Below, one piece after another: positions 1-11,277 of a DNA stretch of 53,242 bases; position 1 is the first letter of the stretch, and every line of letters starts with the position of its first letter. The notes beneath the pieces are model-generated. The model was not told the origin of the DNA. It made no database searches and was given only the letters and a program-made list of their open reading frames with translations. This DNA comes from Sporobacter sp963677825 (GTDB lineage Bacteria > Bacillota > Clostridia > Oscillospirales > Oscillospiraceae), in the NCBI GenBank assembly GCA_963677825.2, contig CAXXEF010000002.1:1-53242 (forward strand), given 5' to 3'. Made by a program: the position numbers and the translations under genes.

Positions 1-1300
1 CCGAGCGGGACGTCATCATGCGGTACGGCTCGTTGGTGCCCTTGGTCACGAGATCGTCAATGAGCGTACCGATGTACCCCTCGTCGCGGCCGATGACGAG
101 CGGCTCTTTCCCTTGCAGTTTAAGAGCGGCATTGACCCCAGCAACAAAACCTTGGACGGCGGCCTCCTCGTAGCCGGACGAGCCGTTAAACTGACCCGCG
201 CCGTACAGTCCGGCGATTTTTTTGGTTTCCAGCGTCGGGAGCAGCTCAGTCGGGTCGACGCAGTCGTACTCGATGGCGTACGCCGCGCGCATCATCTCGG
301 CCTGTTCAAGCCCGGGGATTGTCCGCAGCATCTTCAGCTGCACTTCCTCCGGCAGAGACGACGAAAAGCCCTGCACGTACAATTCTTCCGTATCCAGACC
401 CATCGGCTCGATGAAGAGCTGATGGCGTTTTTTGTCGGCAAAGCGCACCACCTTATCCTCGATCGACGGGCAGTAGCGCGGGCCGACGCCCTCAATCACG
501 CCGGAAAACAGCGGACTGCGGTGCAGGTTTTGGCGGATGACCTCATGCGTCTCGTCGGTGGTGTACGTCAGCCAGCACACGGCGCGGTTGACGGGCGGCG
601 CTGTCGTCTCGAACGAGAAGGGGACCGGCTCGTCGTCACCGGGCTGGAGCTCCATTTTGGAAAAGTCGACGCCCTTGGCGTTGATGCGCGGCGGTGTGCC
701 GGTCTTGAACCGGCGGATGCCGAGGCCGAGGTCTTTCAGACGCGCACCGAGCTGCGTCGCAGCGAACATCCCGTCCGGCCCGCCCTCGCGAACCGTTTCG
801 CCGACGATTGTACGGCCGCCGAGATACGTCCCGGTGCACAAGATCGCCGCGCGGCAGCGATACGTCGCGCCCGTCTCCGTCACGACGGCGGCGACGGCGC
901 CGTCGTCGACGAGGATATCGGTGACCTCAGCCTGCTTCAGGCTGAGGTTTTCCTGTAATTCCAGCGTGTGCTTCATCGCGGTTTGATAGGCTCGACGGTC
1001 GGCCTGTGCGCGTAAAGAGTGCACGGCCGGGCCTTTGCCACGGTTGAGCATCCGGAACTGGATGCACGTGCGGTCAGACACGCGCGCCATCTCGCCGCCG
1101 AGCGCGTCGAGCTCGCGGACGAGGTGTCCCTTGCCCGTCCCGCCGATCGACGGGTTGCACGGCATATTACCGACGGCGTCGAGATTAATCGTAAAGCAGA
1201 CGGTCTTGAGCCCGAGACGCGCCGCGGCAAGCGCGGCCTCGATGCCCGCGTGCCCCGCGCCGATGACGGCGATATCAAATTGTCCGGCGTCGAACGTCAT
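1..1300 (-). CDS. mnmG: tRNA uridine-5-carboxymethylaminomethyl modification enzyme MnmG (partial, C-terminus outside window)
   Basis: About 433 N-terminal residues are visible; the family is usually near 620-630, so the C-terminal part lies beyond the window start. The protein opens with an FAD-binding Rossmann motif (GAGHAGIEAAL, residues 14-24), followed by the MnmG signature region with CNPSIGGTGKGHL (about residues 46-58). MnmG works with MnmE as a flavin- and folate-dependent complex that modifies the wobble uridine of certain tRNAs. The ATG at 1298-1300 is preceded on the minus strand by a good AAGGAG. In many Firmicutes mnmE and mnmG are adjacent and co-directional; here mnmE is about 4.5 kb away on the opposite strand. 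Confidence 0.95.
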   Translation of the reverse strand, partial: MTFDAGQFDIAVIGAGHAGIEAALAAARLGLKTVCFTINLDAVGNMPCNPSIGGTGKGHLVRELDALGGEMARVSDRTCIQFRMLNRGKGPAVHSLRAQADRRAYQTAMKHTLELQENLSLKQAEVTDILVDDGAVAAVVTETGATYRCRAAILCTGTYLGGRTIVGETVREGGPDGMFAATQLGARLKDLGLGIRRFKTGTPPRINAKGVDFSKMELQPGDDEPVPFSFETTAPPVNRAVCWLTYTTDETHEVIRQNLHRSPLFSGVIEGVGPRYCPSIEDKVVRFADKKRHQLFIEPMGLDTEELYVQGFSSSLPEEVQLKMLRTIPGLEQAEMMRAAYAIEYDCVDPTELLPTLETKKIAGLYGAGQFNGSSGYEEAAVQGFVAGVNAALKLQGKEPLVIGRDEGYIGTLIDDLVTKGTNEPYRMMTSRS

Positions 1301-1355
1301 GGGTGTGTCTCCTTACAGAATAAACGCGTGTCAAATTTAAATATATTCATTATAT

Positions 1356-1384
1356 AATATAGCCGCGAAGCGAAACAGCGTCAA
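1356..1384 (-). promoter_or_regulatory. Probable sigma-A promoter of mnmG
   Basis: On the minus strand TTGACG (1384-1379) is followed after 17 bases by TATATT (1361-1356), about 55 bases upstream of the mnmG start. This is inference from consensus only. Confidence 0.5.
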
Positions 1385-1492
1385 AGCGCAAAAAATCCCT
1401 TTTTACGGCAAAGGTGAGGATTATTTTAAGCCATCTGCTCTATAATTGCAAGAGACGCAGTGAAAAGAGTACCAATATGGGCAAGCCGACTG

Positions 1493-1520
1493 TTGACAAG
1501 CCTTGGTATTCGGGTATAAT
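1493..1520 (+). promoter_or_regulatory. Sigma-A promoter of glycyl-tRNA synthetase gene
   Basis: A consensus TTGACA (1493-1498) and a consensus TATAAT (1515-1520) are separated by 16 bases. The 5' untranslated leader is short (about 85 bases), too short for a T-box. The rest of the 1301-1609 gap holds only this promoter and that of mnmG, plus AT-rich sequence. Confidence 0.8.
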
Positions 1521-1609
1521 TTAACCTTATGCAATTGCGCGCTTTTCAGGGTGCTTTTCCCGGTCAGGCGCTTATACAGGCATACAAAGTACGATCTCTG
1601 GAGGACGGC

Positions 1610-3013
1610 ATGCTCAAAAACACGGACAAATCGATGGATAAGCTCGTTGCGCTCTGTAAAGGGCGCGGCTTCGTTTATGCAGGCAGTGAAATCTACGGGG
1701 GCCTCGCGAACACCTGGGACTATGGTCCGCTCGGCGCGGAGCTTAAAAAGAATATCAAGAACGCCTGGTGGCGGAAATTCGTGCAGGAAAGTCCGTATAA
1801 CGTCGGGCTTGACTCGGCGATCCTGATGAATCCGCAGGTATGGGTGGCATCAGGGCACGTCGCCACCTTTAACGATCCACTCATTGACTGTAAGGCCTGC
1901 AAAACGCGCCATCGCGCGGACAAGCTTGCCGAAGAGTGGAATCATCAAAACGGCATTGAGGACGTACTCGTTGAAGCGATGGACAACGACACGCTGATTG
2001 GGTATATTAGCGACAAGGGCATCACCTGTCCCGATTGCGGCAAAGCCGACTTTACCGATATCCGCAAATTCAATCTCATGTTCAAAACGTTCCAGGGCGT
2101 CAACGAGGATACCGCCGCACAGATCTATATGCGCCCGGAAACGGCACAGGGCATTTTCGTTAACTTCAAGAACGTCCAGCGCACATCGCGTCGAAAGGTT
2201 CCGTTCGGCGTTTGTCAGATCGGCAAGTCGTTCCGGAACGAGATTACGCCCGGTAATTTCATTTTCCGCACGCGCGAATTCGAGCAGATGGAACTGGAGT
2301 TCTTCTGCCGTCCCGGCACCGACCTTGAGTGGTTCGATTACTGGCGTTCGTACTGCCGCGACTGGCTGAAAACCTTCGGCCTGCGCGATGAGAGCGTCCG
2401 CCTGCGCGACCACGAAAAAGAGGAGCTTTCGCATTACTCCAACGCCACAACCGACTTCGAGTTTTTATTCCCGTTCGGCTGGGGTGAATTATGGGGCGTC
2501 GCCGACCGGACGGACTTTGACCTCATGGCGCACCAGACGACGTCGGGTGAAAGCATGGAATACTTCGATCCCGAAACGAACGAAAAATACGTCCCGTACG
2601 TCATCGAGCCGTCGCTCGGTGTCGACCGCGTGCTGCTGGCGTTTTTAATCGACGCGTACGACGAGGAAGTCGTCGACGCAGAGAAAAACGACACACGCGT
2701 CGTGCTCCGGCTGCATCCGGCGCTTGCGCCATTCAAATGCGCAATTCTGCCGCTGTCGAAAAAGCTCTCCGAGCCGGCGACAGCACTGTATCACACACTG
2801 CAAAAGTCGTTTATGGTCGATTACGACGACGCCGGCTCGATCGGCAAACGCTACCGCCGTCAGGACGAGATCGGTACGCCGTATTGCCTGACATATGACT
2901 TCGAATCTGCTGAAGACGGCTGCGTGACCGTCCGCGACCGCGACACGATGACGCAGGAACGCGTCAAGATCGACGAACTGACGCACTATCTGGCCAAGAA
3001 GATCGCAACTTGA
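1610..3013 (+). CDS. glyQS: Glycine--tRNA ligase, single-chain (eukaryote/archaea-like) type
   Basis: A 467-residue class II aminoacyl-tRNA synthetase that charges tRNA-Gly in the cytoplasm. It is the homodimeric type, not the alpha2-beta2 GlyQ/GlyS type. Visible features are the N-terminal GRGFVYAGSEIYGGLANTWD region, a CxxC-type zinc pair (CKAC and CPDC, residues about 92-150), the motif 2 region with FRTREFEQMELEFF, the motif 3 region with GVDRVLLAFL, and a C-terminal anticodon-binding domain from about residue 365. An upstream in-frame ATG at 1529 exists, but GGAGG at 1600-1604 places the start at 1610. It has its own promoter and is followed after 56 bases by the transketolase pair. Confidence 0.95.
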   Translation: MLKNTDKSMDKLVALCKGRGFVYAGSEIYGGLANTWDYGPLGAELKKNIKNAWWRKFVQESPYNVGLDSAILMNPQVWVASGHVATFNDPLIDCKACKTRHRADKLAEEWNHQNGIEDVLVEAMDNDTLIGYISDKGITCPDCGKADFTDIRKFNLMFKTFQGVNEDTAAQIYMRPETAQGIFVNFKNVQRTSRRKVPFGVCQIGKSFRNEITPGNFIFRTREFEQMELEFFCRPGTDLEWFDYWRSYCRDWLKTFGLRDESVRLRDHEKEELSHYSNATTDFEFLFPFGWGELWGVADRTDFDLMAHQTTSGESMEYFDPETNEKYVPYVIEPSLGVDRVLLAFLIDAYDEEVVDAEKNDTRVVLRLHPALAPFKCAILPLSKKLSEPATALYHTLQKSFMVDYDDAGSIGKRYRRQDEIGTPYCLTYDFESAEDGCVTVRDRDTMTQERVKIDELTHYLAKKIAT

Positions 3014-3069
3014 CCGCCAACCGGTCATCAAGAAAGAACTGAACCACTATTCAATAAATGAGGTGTGAC

Positions 3070-3945
3070 ATGGAACATAAGAAATCAGCCTGCGAGCTGC
3101 GCGTTATTGCCGAAGGCATCCGGCTTGTAACGCTTCAGACGCTTGAGGGCTTCGGCTCGGGGCACATCGGCGGCTCGATGTCGATCATCGAGACGCTGGC
3201 GGTGCTATACGGCAGCGAGCTGCGGTGCGATCCGCAGAATCCAGACTGGGAAGAGCGCGACCGGCTCGTTATGTCAAAAGGGCATGCCGGCCCGGCGCTG
3301 TATGCGACGCTGTCGCTTAAGGGCTTTTTCCCAAAAGAGATGCTCAGTGAGCTCAATCAGGGCGGCGGACGGCTGCCCAGCCACGCCGACCGCAACAAGA
3401 CACCCGGCGTCGATATGACGACCGGCTCGCTCGGTCAGGGCATCTCCGCCGCCATAGGGATGGCGCTCGGCTGCCGGATGAACAAATCCGACAGCACCAC
3501 GTATCTCATCCTCGGCGACGGCGAATGCAACGAGGGTCAAATCTGGGAGGGCGCGCTGTTCGCGGGCTTCCATAAGCTTGACAATCTCATCGGCTTCGTT
3601 GACTACAACAAACAGCAGCTTGATGGCTTCACAAAAGATATTCTCGACATGGGCGACATCGGCGAGAAGTTCCGCGCGTTTGGCTGGCACACACAGACTG
3701 TGAACGGCCACGACATTCAGGCCGTGCTCAACGCAGTGCAGGCGGCCAAGGACTACAAGGGCAGCCCGTCGATGATTATACTGGATACGATCAAGGGTAA
3801 TGCCACGTTTGCCGCCGGTATCGAAGGCAACCACCACATGAGCCTCGGCAAGGATGTTATGGAAGAAGCATGCCGTCTGGCAACACAGCGGCTCGATGAA
3901 GCCCAGGCGGCGGTTACCGCGGAACAGGAGGGGCAGCATGTATAA
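3070..3945 (+). CDS. Transketolase, N-terminal (TPP-binding) subunit
   Basis: A 291-residue subunit of a split transketolase, which moves two-carbon ketol units between sugar phosphates in the pentose phosphate pathway. The thiamine diphosphate motif begins at GDGE (residues 149-152) and ends near the VDYN asparagine. The HIGGSMS and SKGHAGPALY segments are also typical. An ATG at 3058 is in frame, but the ribosome binding site GAGGTG (3060-3065) overlaps it, so ATG 3070 is preferred. The gene overlaps the C-terminal subunit gene by 8 bases, implying coupled translation. Such two-gene transketolases are common in Clostridia and archaea. Confidence 0.93.
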   Translation: MEHKKSACELRVIAEGIRLVTLQTLEGFGSGHIGGSMSIIETLAVLYGSELRCDPQNPDWEERDRLVMSKGHAGPALYATLSLKGFFPKEMLSELNQGGGRLPSHADRNKTPGVDMTTGSLGQGISAAIGMALGCRMNKSDSTTYLILGDGECNEGQIWEGALFAGFHKLDNLIGFVDYNKQQLDGFTKDILDMGDIGEKFRAFGWHTQTVNGHDIQAVLNAVQAAKDYKGSPSMIILDTIKGNATFAAGIEGNHHMSLGKDVMEEACRLATQRLDEAQAAVTAEQEGQHV

Positions 3946-4921
3946 GCTTGCCGAGAAACTCGAAAAAAGTCCCGTCCTGATGCGCGATGCGTACTGTAAA
4001 GCGCTTATGGATCTTGCGGCCGACAATGACGACATCGTCGCGCTCGACGCCGACCTTGTCAGCTCGTCCGGCATGAAGCCGTTTTTTAAGGAATACCCCG
4101 ACCGTGCGATTAACGTCGGTGTCGCAGAGGCGAACATGGTGGGCATCGCTGCGGGACTGTCTGCCGTAGGCAAAATCCCGTTTGCGCACAGCTTCGGCTG
4201 CTTCGCGACGCGTAAAACATGTGATCAGGTCATGATCTCGGCCGCGTACGCCAAGCTCAACGTCAAAATTCTCGGTTCCGACCCGGGTGTCACAGCGGCG
4301 TATAACGGCGGCACGCACATGCCATTTGAAGACATCGGCGTCATGCGCTCGATCCCGCACATCACGATTCTTGACTTGTGCGACCCTGTGATGGTCAGCG
4401 ATATCGTCCGTCAGGTGGCCGATATTTACGGTGTGCACTATATGCGGATGCCGCGTAAAAGCGTCACCGGCGTGTACGAGGAAGGCTCGTCGTTCGAGAT
4501 CGGCAAGGGCAACGTGCTCCGTGACGGCAAGGATGTGACGATTATCGCCAGCGGCATCATGGTCGCCGAGGCGCTCCGTGCCGCGGAGATGCTCAAAAAC
4601 GATAAGATCAGCGCGCGCGTCGTCGATATGTTTACGATTAAACCGATCGATCAGGCGCTAGTCGACCAATGCGCGCGGGAGACGAAGGCGATTGTGACGG
4701 CGGAAAACCATAATATCTACGGCGGGCTCGGCTCGGCAGTGTCCGAGGCGCTTGCGAAAACAACACCGGCGCCCATCGAGATGGTCGGCATTTTTGACGA
4801 GTTCGGCCAGGTCGGTACGGAGGATTATCTGCGCAAAGCCTACAACCTCACCGCGGAGGCTATCGTCGCGGCAGCCAAGCGGTCGATGGGGCGCAAAAAG
4901 CGCGGCCTGTTCGCGCTGTAA
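3938..4921 (+). CDS. Transketolase, C-terminal (pyrimidine-binding) subunit
   Basis: A 327-residue partner of the preceding gene. It carries the transketolase pyrimidine-binding domain (residues about 11-180, with VGVAEANMVGIAAGLSAVG and FATRKTCDQVM) and the C-terminal transketolase domain (about 195-315, with VTAENHNIYGGLGSAV). The start at 3938 follows a very strong AGGAGGGG (3926-3933); a longer in-frame extension into the upstream gene is rejected because it would have no ribosome binding site. A hairpin follows the stop. The two subunits together equal one ordinary transketolase. Confidence 0.93.
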   Translation: MYKLAEKLEKSPVLMRDAYCKALMDLAADNDDIVALDADLVSSSGMKPFFKEYPDRAINVGVAEANMVGIAAGLSAVGKIPFAHSFGCFATRKTCDQVMISAAYAKLNVKILGSDPGVTAAYNGGTHMPFEDIGVMRSIPHITILDLCDPVMVSDIVRQVADIYGVHYMRMPRKSVTGVYEEGSSFEIGKGNVLRDGKDVTIIASGIMVAEALRAAEMLKNDKISARVVDMFTIKPIDQALVDQCARETKAIVTAENHNIYGGLGSAVSEALAKTTPAPIEMVGIFDEFGQVGTEDYLRKAYNLTAEAIVAAAKRSMGRKKRGLFAL

Positions 4922-4941
4922 AAATTTTATTGGCTAAGTTA

Positions 4942-4973
4942 CAAGAGGCTGCTCTGATTTGAGCAGCCTCTTG
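4942..4973. terminator. Perfect 13-bp hairpin after transketolase
   Basis: A 13-bp perfect inverted repeat (4942-4954 and 4961-4973) with a 6-base loop lies 20 bases after the transketolase stop. It lacks a T-run on the plus strand, so termination is likely but not certain; it could also be an mRNA 3'-end stabiliser. Confidence 0.6.
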
Positions 4974-4992
4974 CGGAAGAATGGGGGGATAT

Positions 4993-5817
4993 ATGAAAGA
5001 TAGATTTATAACAAAACATTTTCGTGTAGCACAAATGCTGATAGCTCTCCTTGTTCTCGCAGTTATATTATTAACTGGGTGTCAATCAAGTAATATACAT
5101 TATAATGATTTGTTAACGCCGAGTGTATCTGCCGACATAAAGGATGATGAACCTAATGATAGCCTCTCTGATGAGTATACAAATACCCCGGAAACAACTG
5201 ACGGCATTTTAAACGACTATGAGGTAGTTGAAGCGTCGTATACTACATATGATGATTATAATAATATGTTTCAGGTAACATATGCACAGGTGTCAGGTGT
5301 TAGTAATATTGATCTTGAAGACCGAATAAATGAAGCATTAATGGTTTCTATGACTGAGTGGATAAATAGTAACTGTGATTGGGCAAATGAATTTCAGATA
5401 GAAGTTACTAGTAAAACATCGGAACTTCTATCTCTATGTTATAGCCTGGGTTATGAATTTAATAACCAGACAATGTATATCCATGTTGGTGTAACCGTAG
5501 ATATGCAAACAGGGAAAAGACTATATCTTTCCGATGTCGTTGAAAATATTGAAGAAATAAGAGGTGAAATTGTATCGTATGAATATAGCACTGATTTTTC
5601 ACCACCAATAGATGCCGATGAGGCGGATGAAATCATTCATTATACTTCAATATCAGAAAAGGAGTATTTTGAAGAGATGTCATTATTCGATTCATATGTT
5701 TATCAATATATGTTTACATATCTTAGGGTTAAGCCAACGTTCTACTTGAAAAATGATTTGCTCGTAATTATTCGAGATGAATATGACTTGAATAACATAT
5801 ACATAAATCTCGCTTAG
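4993..5817 (+). CDS. Secreted lipoprotein with DUF3298/DUF4163-like domain
   Basis: A 274-residue predicted lipoprotein. An N-terminal transmembrane stretch ends in a lipobox (LTGC, Cys about residue 30), then an acidic linker. A C-terminal region (about 75-270) resembles the extracellular fold seen in RsiV- and PdaC-like proteins (DUF4163/DUF3298), judged by the pattern of a paired-strand start, VSGVSNIDLEDRIN, and VTVDMQTGKRLYLSDV. No enzymatic residues are recognised. The start at 4993 follows a G-run (4983-4988). The gene is strikingly AT-rich with AT-ending codons compared with its GC-rich neighbours and lies directly before mnmE, suggesting horizontal acquisition. Confidence 0.7.
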   Translation: MKDRFITKHFRVAQMLIALLVLAVILLTGCQSSNIHYNDLLTPSVSADIKDDEPNDSLSDEYTNTPETTDGILNDYEVVEASYTTYDDYNNMFQVTYAQVSGVSNIDLEDRINEALMVSMTEWINSNCDWANEFQIEVTSKTSELLSLCYSLGYEFNNQTMYIHVGVTVDMQTGKRLYLSDVVENIEEIRGEIVSYEYSTDFSPPIDADEADEIIHYTSISEKEYFEEMSLFDSYVYQYMFTYLRVKPTFYLKNDLLVIIRDEYDLNNIYINLA

Positions 5818-5832
5818 TGGGAGGTCTGTTCT

Positions 5833-7203
5833 ATGCCCGATACCATCGCCGCGATCGCGACGGGCGCGGGGATTTCCGCCGTCGGGATCGTACGCTTATC
5901 CGGCGACGATGCGATCAACGCCGCTGCGCGTATATTTCGCGCAAAAAGCGGTAAAAAAATGAAAGACATACCGGATCGCCAGCTCGTCCTCGGCGCGCTC
6001 GTCCGTGCTGACGGCCTCGTGACAGATATCTGCCTTTGCGCTGTCAGCCGCGCGCCGAACAGCTATACGGGGGAGGACACGGCGGAGCTGCATTGCCACG
6101 GCTCGCCGGTCGTGCTGGCTGAAGTGATGCGCGCGCTTGCGGCAATCGGCGTACGTCAAGCCGGGCCCGGTGAATTTACCAAGCGCGCGTTTTTAAATGG
6201 GCGGATGGATCTCGCTGAGGCTGAAGCCGTCATTGATCTGATCGAAGCCGAAACGAGTGCGGCGGCGGCGAACGCCGCCGGGCAGCTTGGCGGTGCAATC
6301 AGCCGGACGATCGACAGCATCTACGACCGGCTTGTCAACATTTCCTCGCATTATTTCGCCGTCATCGACTATCCTGACGAGGATATCGACGACTTCCAGA
6401 TGAAAAACTACGCCGACGAGCTATCTGAAGCCGAAACGGCGCTCAGCCGGCTGCTGGCGACGTTCTCACGCGGGCAAGTGCTCAAAGACGGCGTTAAAAC
6501 AGCGATCATCGGGCGGCCCAACGTGGGTAAATCGTCGCTGCTCAACGCGCTCGTCGGCTTTGAGCGCGCCATCGTGACGGAAACGGCCGGGACGACGCGC
6601 GACACCGTCGAGGAAAAGGTGCGGATCGGCAGCACACTCCTGCGACTTGTCGACACGGCTGGGATCCGACATGCCGGTGACGAAATTGAGCGGCTCGGCA
6701 TCGCGCGCTCGATCGACGCGGCATCGTCCGCGCAGCTTGTGCTCGCTGTCTTTGACGGCAGCGCGCCGCTCACGTCGGACGACGAACAGATTATCGCCAC
6801 AGCCATCGCCGCGCCAAACGCCATCGCCGTTGCCTCAAAAGCCGATCTGCCGCAGCAGATCGACGCAACGGCGCTGAGCGGAAAATTCGAGGCGATTGTG
6901 CACGTCTCGTCGAAAACAGGGCAGGGTCTTGACGCACTCGGCGCGGCGGTCGGCAGTCTGTACGGGCTAGATGGCAGCGCCCCGGCCGGCGAGCTGCTTA
7001 CAAACGCACGCCAAGCGGATGCTGTTTCACGCGCGCTGGAAAGCTTGCGCGCAGCGTCAGCGGCGATGACGTCCGGCGTGACGCCGGACGCCGTGTTGGT
7101 CGAATTGGAGGCGTCGGCGTCGGCGCTTGGCGAGGTGACGGGCAAAACGATCCGTGAGGATGTCACGGCACGCATCTTTGAGCGGTTTTGCGTCGGCAAA
7201 TAA
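5833..7203 (+). CDS. mnmE: tRNA uridine-5-carboxymethylaminomethyl modification GTPase MnmE
   Basis: A 456-residue full-length MnmE. An N-terminal tetrahydrofolate-binding domain (residues 1-118, with NGRMDLAEAEAVIDLI just after it) is followed by a helical domain with an inserted G domain. The P-loop GRPNVGKSS lies at 227-235, and DTAG follows for the G3 motif. The protein ends in FCVGK, the family's C-terminal Cys-containing motif that is needed for tRNA modification. It pairs functionally with MnmG, encoded at the window start on the other strand. GGGAGG upstream supports ATG 5833. Confidence 0.96.
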   Translation: MPDTIAAIATGAGISAVGIVRLSGDDAINAAARIFRAKSGKKMKDIPDRQLVLGALVRADGLVTDICLCAVSRAPNSYTGEDTAELHCHGSPVVLAEVMRALAAIGVRQAGPGEFTKRAFLNGRMDLAEAEAVIDLIEAETSAAAANAAGQLGGAISRTIDSIYDRLVNISSHYFAVIDYPDEDIDDFQMKNYADELSEAETALSRLLATFSRGQVLKDGVKTAIIGRPNVGKSSLLNALVGFERAIVTETAGTTRDTVEEKVRIGSTLLRLVDTAGIRHAGDEIERLGIARSIDAASSAQLVLAVFDGSAPLTSDDEQIIATAIAAPNAIAVASKADLPQQIDATALSGKFEAIVHVSSKTGQGLDALGAAVGSLYGLDGSAPAGELLTNARQADAVSRALESLRAASAAMTSGVTPDAVLVELEASASALGEVTGKTIREDVTARIFERFCVGK

Positions 7204-7249
7204 GCCGGACAATCAATAGGCTGTTTTCTCGGTTTGACATACCTGATGA

Positions 7250-7278
7250 TTGTTTTTAAGTGGACACGGTGCTATAAT
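7250..7278 (+). promoter_or_regulatory. Probable promoter of ppdK
   Basis: TTGTTT (7250-7255), a 17-base spacer and a consensus TATAAT (7273-7278), about 108 bases upstream of the ppdK start. A better -35 hexamer (TTGACA at 7234-7239) is present but badly spaced. Confidence 0.5.
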
Positions 7279-7385
7279 GAAAAATCGGGAAAACCACCGG
7301 AATCTGTTAACAATGAATGGATATTCCTTTCATAGCATAAATCGGCAGTACGATTTGATAAAAATTCGATTAGGAGGCATTTACT

Positions 7386-10016
<2,631 letters not shown>

Positions 10017-10024
10017 GGTATTTG

Positions 10025-10070
10025 AATTGGGTTTTAGCGGTTTGATTACATCCGCTAAAACCCAATTTTA
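10025..10070 (+). terminator. Rho-independent terminator of ppdK
   Basis: A perfect 16-bp stem (10025-10040 with 10052-10067) with an 11-base loop, running directly into T-residues. Confidence 0.9.
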
Positions 10071-10149
10071 GTGCTGACAAATCTGTTCTTTTTCGAATTC
10101 ATTGTATGGCAAGATATATATTTATTAATTTGTAGTTTGGGGGCAGCGC

Positions 10150-10596
10150 ATGGATTGGAGTTCAATTGTAGCATCAACTGTTTTAGCGACAATTATAAGC
10201 GTTGTTGCTAACCTCTTATTACAGCGTATAAAGAACAAGAATCAAATAAAAGCATATAGGTATAAAGAGCTACATCGTATTTTACAGGAAATAGAGAAGG
10301 AACATGGATTCCGCACCTATCCTGACAATCCAAAAAAGACGGTTGAAGAAGCTTCGGAAAAAAGATTAGTATTCTTACAATACACACAAATTGCTAAGCC
10401 GTTAGTAAGTAAAGAAATACAATTGGGATTTGATGAAGCGGTTAATAATGAAAACAATGCTTTTGAAACCTTCATAAAAAACAGAACAGATGAAGTGAAT
10501 TTAGAGAAATACCTTCAAATCTGGTTTGCTTCGCTCAACAGCTTGTTAAGAATGCTAAGAGATTCTATACAAGAACAAATCATTCTTCTTATGTAA
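10150..10596 (+). CDS. Small membrane-anchored hypothetical protein
   Basis: A 148-residue protein not recognised. One N-terminal membrane helix (about residues 4-25) is followed by a basic stretch and a largely helical, charged cytoplasmic region. A GGGGG-type ribosome binding site precedes ATG 10150. The gene is AT-rich, unlike flanking ppdK, and sits alone between two terminators. This architecture of one N-terminal helix plus a helical tail is seen in many small accessory proteins in Firmicutes, but no function can be assigned. Confidence 0.65.
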   Translation: MDWSSIVASTVLATIISVVANLLLQRIKNKNQIKAYRYKELHRILQEIEKEHGFRTYPDNPKKTVEEASEKRLVFLQYTQIAKPLVSKEIQLGFDEAVNNENNAFETFIKNRTDEVNLEKYLQIWFASLNSLLRMLRDSIQEQIILLM

Positions 10597-10640
10597 GCAG
10601 CAAACAGTGTAAGTGGATGAAATAACACAAAAACAACAAG

Positions 10641-10668
10641 CACAGCCCCGCCAAATGGTGGGGCTGTG
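10641..10668. terminator. Bidirectional terminator between convergent genes
   Basis: The stem CACAGCCCC (10641-10649) with GGGGCTGTG (10660-10668), extended inward by GC pairs around an AAAT loop. It is flanked by A-rich and T-rich sequence, and lies between the plus-strand gene ending at 10596 and the minus-strand gene ending at 10693. Confidence 0.8.
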
Positions 10669-10692
10669 TTATTAGTCATTCAGATTTAGCGG

Positions 10693-11085
10693 CTATTCTT
10701 CATCCGGCAGCACCGGATCGATGCAAAACGGATGACCGGCAGGATCGAGCATGACCGTCCAGCCTTCGGAATACTGTACCGGTGCCTTCGTCGCGCCGCA
10801 GGCAAGCGCGTGCTCTACGGCGCCGTGATATTCGGCTTTCGTCATGAAGAAGTCCAAATGTGCCATTGTCTGCTGCTTGCCCGGTTCAGCAGGCCAGACC
10901 GGCCGCTCATAATCAGGATCCTCCTGAAATACTAACAGCGGGCCCCGACCAGCTTTATCGTATAAAAAGATAAAGGTCTGGCCGTCTTCTGTATTACTGC
11001 CTTTTTCCCAGCCCAGCAGCTTCTGATAAAAGGTGGATAACGCTTCCGCGTTGTCCGAGTCGATTGTCACAGCGCCTATAATCAT
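10693..11085 (-). CDS. VOC (glyoxalase/bleomycin-resistance-like) family protein
   Basis: A 130-residue vicinal-oxygen-chelate fold protein. Typical elements are the opening strand IIGAVTIDSDN, FYQKLLGWE, the mid-protein HLDFFMT segment, and the closing WTVMLDPAGHPFCI strand. The substrate is unknown; members include metalloenzymes, antibiotic-binding proteins and non-catalytic binders. The reading frame is open to 11166, but GGAGGT ends just upstream of the ATG at 11085, which is chosen as start. It is divergent from aguA. Confidence 0.8.
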   Translation of the reverse strand: MIIGAVTIDSDNAEALSTFYQKLLGWEKGSNTEDGQTFIFLYDKAGRGPLLVFQEDPDYERPVWPAEPGKQQTMAHLDFFMTKAEYHGAVEHALACGATKAPVQYSEGWTVMLDPAGHPFCIDPVLPDEE

Positions 11086-11219
11086 CCGATTGACCTCCAT
11101 ATTAGTGATACGTAATAGCTCATTACAGCCTATTTTAATTTTACGCTCAAATGCAGCCTTTGGCAATAGTATCCAGTGATAAAGACTGCCAAATCACAGA
11201 TGCAATAATCTACCGCATA

Positions 11220-11228
11220 TGCTATAAT
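11220..11228 (+). promoter_or_regulatory. Extended -10 promoter element of aguA
   Basis: TGC immediately precedes a consensus TATAAT (11223-11228), an extended -10 element. No good -35 is visible. It lies about 50 bases upstream of the aguA start. Confidence 0.55.
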
Positions 11229-11277
11229 TCTAAGTAGAAAATCTGCCGGTATTTGCCGGACGAAGCGGGGTGCCATC

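Noticed and set aside
1301..1609. T-box leader for glycyl-tRNA synthetase
   Set aside because: The promoter sits about 90 bases before the start and no T-box sequence or terminator is visible.
1998..2450. Overlapping frames within glyQS on both strands
   Set aside because: High GC content gives many long frames; none has start signals or a recognisable product.
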